From positions 1,116,001 to 1,180,000 of the forward strand of contig NZ_JANIGL010000001.1 in NCBI RefSeq assembly GCF_024518675.1: DNA of 64,000 nucleotides. The letters run 5' to 3'. The notes under the pieces were generated by a model. It saw nothing but the letters and a program-made list of their open reading frames with translations, had not been told where the DNA came from and searched no databases. Of this stretch, positions 53,993 to 64,000 are shown one piece after another. Source of the DNA: Pseudoalteromonas shioyasakiensis. GTDB lineage: Bacteria > Pseudomonadota > Gammaproteobacteria > Enterobacterales > Alteromonadaceae. The position numbers and the translations under genes are program-made. Positions within the stretch are counted from its first letter, which is position 1; every line of letters begins with the position of its first letter.

Positions 53993-54796
53993 TTAGGCTT
54001 TCTTTGCAGTCGCTGGTTGTGGCTTGTTATAGGCCCATAATATCAAACCAAGGCCGCCGATGATCATCGGCAACGATAAAATTTGCCCCATAGAAATAAA
54101 TCCGCCGAACAAACCTAGGTGTGCATCAGGCTCACGGAAGTATTCAATGGCAAAGCGAAACACGCCATAACCTAATAAGAACAATCCACCCACACTCCCT
54201 GCTGGACGTGGCTTTTTAGTGAATAGATAAAGAATAATAAACAGTACTAGACCTTCAAAAAAAGCTTCATAAAGCTGCGATGGGTGACGCGCAAGTGGCC
54301 CACCTGTTGGGAATACCATCGCCCAAGGCACATCAGTGGTGCGCCCCCAAAGTTCACCATTAATAAAGTTACCAATACGTCCTGCAAGTAAGCCTACTGG
54401 TACTAACGGCGCGACAAAATCCCCTACAGCTAACAATTGCTTTTTACGAGTCCAAGCAAATACACAAATAGCGGTGATCACACCTAATGTACCACCATGG
54501 AATGACATACCACCTTGATCAATTCTAAATAAATACAATGGGTTTTCTAAAAAGTAGCTAAACTGATAAAACAGTATATACCCTATTCGGCCACCAAGAA
54601 TGACCCCAAGCATACCGTAAAAAAGTAAATCGCTAACTTCTTCTTTTGTCCAGCCTGAATTAGGCTTTTGTGCTTGCCGATTTGCCCACCACATAGCAAA
54701 GGCAAAACCAATTAAATACATTAAACCGTACCAACGTACGCTCAATGGACCAACCGAGAAAATAACGGGGTCGATTTGTGGAAACTCAAGAGCCAT
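53993..54796 (-). CDS. lgt: Prolipoprotein diacylglyceryl transferase Lgt
   Basis: 267 residues with about seven membrane helices. The signature [14 protein letters not shown] is near residue 144, with SFHGGTLGV near 102. It transfers diacylglyceryl to the lipobox Cys of prolipoproteins, here relevant to FlgH, FlgP and the FlgO family. It lies 12 nt after the TSUP gene and 12 nt before thyA. Confidence 0.96.
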   Translation of the reverse strand: MALEFPQIDPVIFSVGPLSVRWYGLMYLIGFAFAMWWANRQAQKPNSGWTKEEVSDLLFYGMLGVILGGRIGYILFYQFSYFLENPLYLFRIDQGGMSFHGGTLGVITAICVFAWTRKKQLLAVGDFVAPLVPVGLLAGRIGNFINGELWGRTTDVPWAMVFPTGGPLARHPSQLYEAFFEGLVLFIILYLFTKKPRPAGSVGGLFLLGYGVFRFAIEYFREPDAHLGLFGGFISMGQILSLPMIIGGLGLILWAYNKPQPATAKKA

Positions 54797-54808
54797 AAAA
54801 ATTAAACC

Positions 54809-55618
54809 TTAACTAAACACCATTTGCAGTGCGATAATAACCAATAATACTGCGAACGCTTTTTTAATCGTCGCAACGGGTAAATAATGAGTCGCTTTTG
54901 CACCGATTGGTGCCATAAACCACGAAGTGATTACTATACCTAATAATGCCGGTAAATAAACAAATCCTGCAAAGCCATGTTCTAAATCAGTCACTTTCCA
55001 ACCGGCAGAAACATAACCAACAGAGCCAAATAACGCAATGACTATACCGCATGCAGCGGCACAACCAATGGCCTTTTTAATATCAATGGAAAAGTGGTTT
55101 AACAACGGCACTATAAGTGCCCCACCACCAATACCAATTAGCCCTGACAGCCCCCCCATTATTGCACTTAAAGTGCCAATAATAGGCCCGCTCGGCATTA
55201 CATTTTGGCTTTGCTCAATTTTGCGGGTTGAAAGCACCATTCGAGCGGCAATAAACACCACACTTGTAGCAAAAACACCGCGTAGTAATTGTTCGGGGAT
55301 ATAACTGGCGGCAAAGCCACTTATCAGAGCACCTAAACCAACTCCTCCCATAACCCATGGCGCAATATCCCAAGGTACATTATTATTTTTATGATGAGCA
55401 AGCGCTGAAGAGGTCGAGGTAAATAAAATAGAGGCAAGGGAGGTGGCTATAGCAACCACTAGTACATGATCTGCAGATGCAACATCAAAGTTTACTAATA
55501 GTACACTTAACACTGGCACAATGATCAAGCCACCACCTATGCCGAGTAATCCAGCTAAAAATCCGACTATGCTCCCTAAAATTGCACAGCTGGCGATCAG
55601 TAAAACTAAATCATGCAT
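54809..55618 (-). CDS. TSUP (TauE/SafE) family permease
   Basis: 269 residues, mostly hydrophobic with about eight helices. The duplicated glycine-rich motif GFLAGLLGIGGGLIIVPVL near residue 20 and GGLSGLIGIGGGALIVPLL near 155 is diagnostic of TauE/SafE proteins. The family exports or imports sulfur-containing organic anions; the substrate is unknown here. It lies between ptsP and lgt and is close to lgt (12 nt). Confidence 0.9.
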   Translation of the reverse strand: MHDLVLLIASCAILGSIVGFLAGLLGIGGGLIIVPVLSVLLVNFDVASADHVLVVAIATSLASILFTSTSSALAHHKNNNVPWDIAPWVMGGVGLGALISGFAASYIPEQLLRGVFATSVVFIAARMVLSTRKIEQSQNVMPSGPIIGTLSAIMGGLSGLIGIGGGALIVPLLNHFSIDIKKAIGCAAACGIVIALFGSVGYVSAGWKVTDLEHGFAGFVYLPALLGIVITSWFMAPIGAKATHYLPVATIKKAFAVLLVIIALQMVFS

Positions 55619-55700
55619 AGCACACTCTTATAAATAAAATTGTTATATGCATATACTAATGGATTATAACGTATGTTCACAGCTAAAATTGTGGCCTTGT

Positions 55701-57971
55701 TTAACTATGATTTGGTGTGTAAAACAATTCACCAAGCTTATGTTCAATCATAAAGTTTCGGGTTAAGCGCAGTACTTGTTTAGCCGTTGATTGTGCTAAA
55801 CATTCTGTAAGTAGCGCTTCCATATCAGTGACTTTTAAACGCCTTAGTACCCATTTCACCTTACTTAATGATGAATTATTCATACTTAAACGCCGATAAC
55901 CCATAGCAATGAGTAAAATAGCGCCTTCTGGGTCGCCACCTAACTCACCACATAAACTTAATGATAAATCGTGCTGATTACATTCCAAGGCCACTTTTTG
56001 CAGCACCCGTAGTACAGCAGGATGATAAGGGTTAAATAAGTCTGCAACCCGTGCATTTGAACGATCTACGGCGAGTAAATATTGGGTTAAATCGTTACTG
56101 CCCACAGAACAAAAGTCTACTTTTTTCGACCATTCTGGCATCATAAATACACTTGAAGGAACCTCTAGCATCACGCCAATTTCTGGGCGTTCAATAACCT
56201 GCTCAGGGTATTGCTCTTCAAGCTCAAAATAAGCTTGCTCTAATAAAGCTAATGACTCATCAACTTCTTCTGTACCACTGATCATCGGCAGCATTATTTT
56301 TAAATTACCCAAGCCAATATTCGCTTTTATCATCGCTTTAAGCTGATCTAAAAATAGCTCAGGATGATCTAGGGTGACACGTATACCGCGCCAGCCCAAA
56401 AATGGGTTTTCTTCAGTGATATCAAAGTAATCTAAAACCTTATCACCACCTATATCTAGCGTTCGCATGACGACGGGCTCTGGGTGATAACTCGACAGTA
56501 CTTCTCGATACCAATCTTCTTGCTCAGCTTGCGAAGGAAACTGGCCTTTTTGCATAAACCACGCTTCAGTACGGTATAAGCCAACGCCATCACAGACCTT
56601 AGTATTTGCAGTTTCAGTATTAAGATCTAAACCAGCATTCAGTAGCAAGCTAATATGCTCACCGTCCAAAGTAACCGCTTCACACTCTTCTTCAGCAATG
56701 AACTTATCGTTTAATAAGGTTTCTTGGTACTGTAATTGGCGATACTCGTCTTGCAGCATCTGCGATGGAGAGATATATAAACGCCCGGCATAGGCATCTA
56801 AAATCATCAACTTAGTATCTAGTTGCAATAATGGTACATCTTCGATACCCCAAATAGCCGGAATACCCATTGCACGCGTTAAAATAGAGGCATGGCTATT
56901 AGCAGCACCGTTCACACTGACTACACCAGCCAAATGGCCTTTGGGTACTTCTGCCAGCATCGCAGGCGTTAACGTATTAGCGATTAATACGGTGTCTTTT
57001 GGGTAGCTTTTAGCTGCGTGCTCAGTATTAACTAAATGATGTAATACCCGTAAACCAATGTCTTTAACATCAACAGCGCGCTCTTTAATGTAAGGATCTT
57101 GCATAGCGTTAAATTGCGCAATAAGTTTTTCAATCACGATTTTTAACGCACTTTTAGCACACCAACCTTGTTGTAATTGCGCTTCTACATTTTGCCCTAA
57201 GCTTTTTGCATCTAATAATTGCTGATATACATCAAATACAGCGAGTGCTTCTTTAGGGATAGAATCACTGAGTGTCATTGATAAAGTATTAAATTCTTTG
57301 CGTGTAGCAGATACAGCTTGGCTAAATAAGCGCTGTTGCAATACGGTGTTATCGTCTTTTTTCAGCTCTATGGATTTAAAGTCAAGCTTTGGAATAACCA
57401 CATAAGCTTGACCGATTGCGATCCCAGGAGCACTTGATACCCCTTTTAGCACCGAGGTTTGATGAGATGACTCATCTTGACGTAATACTTCTTTTATCTC
57501 AGCATGCGCTAGTTGCGAAGCCAACTGAGCAGAAAGTGTAATTAAAAAGGACTCTTCATCTTGGCTAAATACGCGGGCTATTTTTTGTTGTACCACAATA
57601 ACGCCAAGTACTTTCTTTTGATGTACAACAGGCACCGATAAAAAAGCGTTAAAGCCTTCTTCATCCACCTCAGGGGAGAGCTTAAATCGCGGGTGCGATT
57701 TAGCAAATGCAATATTGATTGGCTCTTCCCGTTGTGCCACTAAGCCAACTAAGCCTTCAGTAAAGCCAATTCTAAATTTACCCACAGCCGCCGGGTTTAA
57801 ACCTTGGGTAGCCATAAGAACAAAGTCATCTTGGCTGTAGTCAGCAAAGTAAATAGAGCAACACTCGGTTTGCATGGCCTCTTTCACCATTTTAACAAAG
57901 CATGCTAAAGCGCTATCCAAATTCGCTTGTTGCGATACGGATTCTGCAATAGCTCTGAGTGTTGCTAGCAT
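55701..57971 (-). CDS. ptsP: PtsP, enzyme I of the nitrogen-related phosphotransferase system
   Basis: 756 residues. N-terminal GAF domain (about 15-165), then the enzyme I body with the phosphohistidine motif GAANSHASILTRAMGIPAIWG near 355 and the PEP-binding C-terminal domain (GSNDLTQYLLAVDR; SLCGELGGDP with the active Cys near 690). It passes phosphate from PEP to NPr and so to PtsN. It starts 8 nt after rppH, as in E. coli. Confidence 0.95.
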   Translation of the reverse strand: MLATLRAIAESVSQQANLDSALACFVKMVKEAMQTECCSIYFADYSQDDFVLMATQGLNPAAVGKFRIGFTEGLVGLVAQREEPINIAFAKSHPRFKLSPEVDEEGFNAFLSVPVVHQKKVLGVIVVQQKIARVFSQDEESFLITLSAQLASQLAHAEIKEVLRQDESSHQTSVLKGVSSAPGIAIGQAYVVIPKLDFKSIELKKDDNTVLQQRLFSQAVSATRKEFNTLSMTLSDSIPKEALAVFDVYQQLLDAKSLGQNVEAQLQQGWCAKSALKIVIEKLIAQFNAMQDPYIKERAVDVKDIGLRVLHHLVNTEHAAKSYPKDTVLIANTLTPAMLAEVPKGHLAGVVSVNGAANSHASILTRAMGIPAIWGIEDVPLLQLDTKLMILDAYAGRLYISPSQMLQDEYRQLQYQETLLNDKFIAEEECEAVTLDGEHISLLLNAGLDLNTETANTKVCDGVGLYRTEAWFMQKGQFPSQAEQEDWYREVLSSYHPEPVVMRTLDIGGDKVLDYFDITEENPFLGWRGIRVTLDHPELFLDQLKAMIKANIGLGNLKIMLPMISGTEEVDESLALLEQAYFELEEQYPEQVIERPEIGVMLEVPSSVFMMPEWSKKVDFCSVGSNDLTQYLLAVDRSNARVADLFNPYHPAVLRVLQKVALECNQHDLSLSLCGELGGDPEGAILLIAMGYRRLSMNNSSLSKVKWVLRRLKVTDMEALLTECLAQSTAKQVLRLTRNFMIEHKLGELFYTPNHS

Positions 57972-57979
57972 AGCTGTCC

Positions 57980-58501
57980 TTATCTACCTTTATGTCGCCA
58001 TGAATCTTTTGACTGTTCACGCTTGTTAAATGGCATTGCGAACGGTGCAAACTCTTTCATAACGCGGCGATATACATCACGCTTAAAAGAGACCACCTGA
58101 CGCACAGGATACCAATAACTCACCCAGCGCCAATCATCAAACTCAGGGTGGTGTGTTTTTAATAAGTCTACATCTTCGTCTTTACAACGAAGCTTCAGTA
58201 AAAACCATTTTTGTTTTTGCCCAATACACACCGGACTAGAATCACGGCGGATTAATCGTTTGGGTAATTTATAACGTAACCAATGTTTTGAACTTGCGAC
58301 AATTTCTACATCTTCCGGGCGCAAGCCGACTTCTTCGTGTAATTCACGGTACATTGTTTGCTCTGGCGTTTCACCACTGTCGACACCCCCTTGCGGAAAC
58401 TGCCAAGAATGTTGACCATAACGCCTAGCCCAAAAAACTTGTCCCTGATTATTGCAAATTACAATTCCGACATTGGCACGAAAACCTTCGGCATCAATCA
58501 C
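57980..58501 (-). CDS. rppH: RNA pyrophosphohydrolase RppH
   Basis: 173 residues with a GTG start. [38 protein letters not shown] matches RppH closely, and the Nudix box reads [22 protein letters not shown]. It removes pyrophosphate from mRNA 5' ends and triggers RNase E decay. It is divergent from mutH across a 530-bp gap. Confidence 0.96.
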   Translation of the reverse strand: MIDAEGFRANVGIVICNNQGQVFWARRYGQHSWQFPQGGVDSGETPEQTMYRELHEEVGLRPEDVEIVASSKHWLRYKLPKRLIRRDSSPVCIGQKQKWFLLKLRCKDEDVDLLKTHHPEFDDWRWVSYWYPVRQVVSFKRDVYRRVMKEFAPFAMPFNKREQSKDSWRHKGR

Positions 58502-59031
58502 CTTAGTGCCTCATTTGTAAGTCGATTTTTAACGATTGTTCCACATTAGGCGCGTTACGGCAAACACTATTATAGCCAACTAAGGTTCACTAACAAATTT
58601 GCCAGCTAATTCAGTGCAATATTTAATCATTCATGAGGTATCACAAGCAATTACTATCGTTATGCTTAAGACGGCAAGGGTTTTACGCACTTTACTCACA
58701 GCTTGTGCATAACTTTAGCTTATAGCGGTTATTTTGCAAACAAGTCCACAATAAGTGATCTTCTAAAACGCCTTTTCCACAGATTCTGTGGATAACGTTG
58801 TTCATATATCTGTATTTATCCCCGTAAACAATTTATTATTATTATTTCGCTGTATTTGTAAAACAACAAAAAACATTAAAATCATTAACTTACAAAATAA
58901 TTCACCCAGTTAAGTCCTGTTCAAAAGTTAACTTTAAAATGGCGAACAAAAAACAGGCAAAGGCAGAGATATCCACGGTTACACACTTTTGCTATCATGA
59001 TGAATGAATTTATACAATAGAATAAAGTGCA
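58502..59031. promoter_or_regulatory. rppH-mutH intergenic region with paired DnaA-box-like sites (candidate DARS2-like element)
   Basis: The 530-bp gap holds two head-to-head box pairs. One is TTACTCACA (58692-58700)-gct-TGTGCATAA (58704-58712). The other is TTTTCCACA (58773-58781)-gattc-TGTGGATAA (58787-58795). The right members equal the DnaA consensus TTATNCACA read on the minus strand. TTATCCCCG follows at 58816-58824. AATCATTAACTTA (58880-58892) is one base from the IHF consensus. As I recall, E. coli DARS2, which regenerates ATP-DnaA, lies beside mutH in the same neighbourhood. No ORF is evident. Confidence 0.45.
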
Positions 59032-59703
59032 ATGCGAGTTAATAAACCACAGTCAATCAATGAATTAATGCAACGTGTGAGCAACATAGCAGGCATGACA
59101 TTGGGGCAACTAGCGCAGCAGTATCAATTTAAAACACCTGACGATTTACTACGTGAAAAAGGCTGGACGGGTCAACTTATTGAATATGTGCTTGGTGCAA
59201 CGGCTGGCTCAAAACCCACCCCTGATTTTGAAGAACTAGGCATTGAGCTCAAAACACTGCCAATTTCTTATAAGGGCAAGCCCCTTGAAACCACCTTTGT
59301 CTCTGTTACGCCTTTGCTCAATGTAACAGGCATGACATGGCAACAAAGCCACGTTCGTAACAAGTTAAACCATGTATTATGGCTACCTATATTAGGAGAG
59401 CGCGATGTTATTCCCTTTGACCGAACCATTGGCAGTGGCTTTTTGTGGCAACCTACTGCTGAGCAGGATGCGCAATTACAACGTGATTGGGAAGAACAAA
59501 TGGAGTTAATTGCACTTGGCAGAATTGATGAAATTTCGGGTCACTTAGGTGATGTAATGCAGATTCGTCCAAAAGCCGCCAATAGTAGAATTGTCACCGA
59601 CGCCATAGGACCAAATGGAAAAATTATAAAAACCCTCCCCCGCGGTTTTTACTTAAAAACCAACTTTACTAGCGAAATCCTAAAGCAACAGTTTCAGCTG
59701 TAA
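59032..59703 (+). CDS. mutH: DNA mismatch repair endonuclease MutH
   Basis: 223 residues. The endonuclease catalytic triad D-E-K is visible as Asp65, Glu72 and Lys74 in PDFEELGIELKTLP. The C-terminal IDEISGHLGDVMQIRPKAANS...GFYLKTNFT matches MutH. It nicks the unmethylated strand at hemimethylated GATC with MutS/MutL, so a Dam methylase is expected elsewhere in the genome. Confidence 0.96.
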   Translation: MRVNKPQSINELMQRVSNIAGMTLGQLAQQYQFKTPDDLLREKGWTGQLIEYVLGATAGSKPTPDFEELGIELKTLPISYKGKPLETTFVSVTPLLNVTGMTWQQSHVRNKLNHVLWLPILGERDVIPFDRTIGSGFLWQPTAEQDAQLQRDWEEQMELIALGRIDEISGHLGDVMQIRPKAANSRIVTDAIGPNGKIIKTLPRGFYLKTNFTSEILKQQFQL

Positions 59704-59744
59704 AAATAAATGAAAAGCACAATGTAAAATTACGCCTACAAAAC

Positions 59745-59772
59745 AAAAATCCCCGCCTGAGCGAGGATTTTT
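59745..59772 (-). terminator. Terminator between mutH and eno, bidirectional
   Basis: AAAAATCCCCGC (59745-59756) and GCGAGGATTTTT (59761-59772) pair with one wobble on the minus strand. T-tracts occur on both sides. It lies 25 nt after the eno stop. Confidence 0.85.
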
Positions 59773-59797
59773 AAAAGTTTAAAACAGCAGCTAAAGC

Positions 59798-61135
<1,338 letters not shown>

Positions 61136-61170
61136 TTATTAATTTTCCTTAATACCGCCGCTTTAAAACA

Positions 61171-61199
61171 AATAAGCCGTGCATAGAGCACGGCTTATT
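61171..61199 (-). terminator. Hairpin terminator downstream of pyrG
   Basis: AATAAGCCGTGC (61171-61182) and GCACGGCTTATT (61188-61199) form a perfect 12-bp stem with a 5-nt loop, 4 nt after the stop. TGTTTT follows on the minus strand. Confidence 0.75.
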
Positions 61200-61203
61200 C
61201 ACA

Positions 61204-62853
<1,650 letters not shown>

Positions 62854-62998
62854 TCAGGAATTAAAAGGAATATAATACCCAAACAAGTGATTTTGGAATA
62901 TGTTCAAGACGGGGCGAAATTATAGCAAAAGGCTCACTATCAATCCAGCAGAAATTAGCAATTGAGCGCACAAAAAACAACCGTGTTAATTTGCAATA

Positions 62999-63799
62999 TT
63001 ACGGTTGCTTTTTAATTTCATCCCACGCAGCGTCCATTTCTTCAAGGGTTGCCGTATCGAGCGATTGTCCGTGTGCATGTAAATACGCCTGAACTTTTTC
63101 AAACCGCGCCGAAAACTTATCATTGGCATTGCGAAGTAATTGTTCTGGATCTCGCTTTATATGACGAGCCACATTAACAGTAGCAAATAACAAATCGCCA
63201 ATTTCTTCTGCGCTGTGTGCTGAGTATGGATCTACTGCTAGGGCTTCTTTAACTTCATCAACTTCTTCAGCCACTTTTTCTAGTGCGCCATGGTAACTTG
63301 GCCAATCAAAACCCAGCCCAGCCACACGCTGCTGAATTTTTTTGGCTTTACTAAGCCCAGGTAGGTTTGCTGGTATGTCTTGCCATAAAGCAGGAGGGTT
63401 ACCCGAGTTCTTAGTGGCGCGCTCTTGGGCTTTTATCGCTTGCCATTGCTGTGCCACCTGTTGCTCGGATAACTTGCTATTGCTGGCAAAAACATGAGGA
63501 TGGCGCCTCACTAATTTATCATTTAATGCGCTAATTACATCTTCAAAATCAAAGAGTTTTTGCTCCGCGGCCAGCTGGGCATAAAAAATCACCTGAAACA
63601 GTAAATCACCCAGCTCAGTTTTAAGCTCAGTAAAATCACCACGTTCAATACAATCAGCCACCTCATAAGCCTCTTCGAGTGTGTGCGGCACGATGGATTT
63701 AAAGTCTTGCTTTAAATCCCACGGACAACCGTTTTGCGGATCGCGAAGTTTAGCCATAATGGCTAATAACTCAGGTAATGCACTGGCCGACTTACTCAT
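62999..63799 (-). CDS. mazG: Nucleoside triphosphate pyrophosphohydrolase MazG
   Basis: 266 residues with two MazG repeats. The first has CPWDLKQDFKSIVPHTLEEAYEVADCIERGDFTELKTELGDLLFQV. The second has KVAEEVDEVKEALAV...EEIGDLLFATVNVARHI. It degrades non-canonical NTPs and, in E. coli, affects ppGpp. It lies 8 nt after relA, the conserved relA-mazG order. Confidence 0.96.
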   Translation of the reverse strand: MSKSASALPELLAIMAKLRDPQNGCPWDLKQDFKSIVPHTLEEAYEVADCIERGDFTELKTELGDLLFQVIFYAQLAAEQKLFDFEDVISALNDKLVRRHPHVFASNSKLSEQQVAQQWQAIKAQERATKNSGNPPALWQDIPANLPGLSKAKKIQQRVAGLGFDWPSYHGALEKVAEEVDEVKEALAVDPYSAHSAEEIGDLLFATVNVARHIKRDPEQLLRNANDKFSARFEKVQAYLHAHGQSLDTATLEEMDAAWDEIKKQP

Positions 63800-63807
63800 A
63801 CAACCCT

Positions 63808-64000
63808 CTACTGACCTCGTTTAGCTTGGTGAACACCTTCAATTTGATCCAGCTTTGATAACAAACGATTAGTGCCTGATAAATCATGCACTTCAACTTG
63901 CATTGTAAATTTAGCAAGCTGCCTGTCTTCAAGTGTTTCCATATTCATGTTCAATACATTCACTTTTTCATTCGCAAGTACTGAGCTAATATCACGTATA
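63808..64000 (-). CDS. relA: GTP pyrophosphokinase RelA, C-terminal fragment
   Basis: The last 64 codons are in the window, ending ...LLSKLDQIEGVHQAKRGQ. IRDISSVLANEKVNVLNMNMETLEDRQLAKFTMQVEV is the C-terminal ACT domain of RelA. The position just upstream of mazG supports RelA rather than SpoT. The catalytic part lies outside the window. Confidence 0.88.
   Translation of the reverse strand, partial: IRDISSVLANEKVNVLNMNMETLEDRQLAKFTMQVEVHDLSGTNRLLSKLDQIEGVHQAKRGQ

Overview
The window looks like a chromosomal segment of a marine gammaproteobacterium, most likely Pseudoalteromonas or a close relative. I infer this from the AT-rich base composition, the Vibrio/Alteromonadales-type polar flagellar gene order (tandem flagellins, FlaG, FlgO/FlgP/FlgT, CheV-CheR beside flgB), and the gamma-type order thyA-lgt-ptsP-rppH-mutH. 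The genus call is inference.

Region 1 (1-25.8 kb) is a nearly continuous leftward flagellar block. It starts with nonulosonate (legionaminic-type) sugar genes legG/legC/legB and a Maf flagellin glycosyltransferase. Then come fliT-fliS-fliD-flaG, three tandem flagellins, flgLKJIHGF, flgEDCB, cheR and cheV. Rightward flgA, flgM and flgN follow. Promoter-like sequences fit the usual hierarchy. RpoN (sigma-54) -24/-12 motifs precede flgB, flgF, flgJ, the middle flagellin, flgP and flgT. FliA (sigma-28) motifs precede flgM (perfect) and the two outer flagellins.

Region 2 (26-43.5 kb) is a complete Lap-type adhesion circuit. It holds a 2751-residue Ig-repeat adhesin with an N-terminal retention module and a TAAG cleavage site, a type I secretion system (TolC-OmpA fusion, LapB-like ABC transporter, LapC-like adaptor), a LuxR-type regulator, the degenerate GGDEF/EAL receptor LapD and the periplasmic protease LapG. 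It lies between flagellar genes, so motility and surface attachment genes are physically interleaved.

Region 3 (43.6-51.8 kb) has flgP and flgT, then an oxidative-stress group (oxyR, peroxiredoxin-glutaredoxin fusion, dihydrolipoyl dehydrogenase-like protein). A tRNA-Arg(CCU) follows, flanked by two simple tandem repeats, and then an operon of three FlgO-family lipoproteins plus a probable SPOR-type lipoprotein.

Region 4 (52-64 kb) is housekeeping: galU, thyA, lgt, a TSUP permease, ptsP, rppH, mutH, eno, pyrG, mazG and the 3' end of relA. The 530-bp rppH-mutH gap carries paired DnaA-box-like sequences and may be a DARS2-like element.

Most notable observations: a G9 tract inside flgK; a 257-bp identical block shared by two flagellins; the adhesin without visible RTX repeats; the TolC-OmpA fusion; a variable-looking repeat in a pre-tRNA leader; and the candidate DnaA-binding region.
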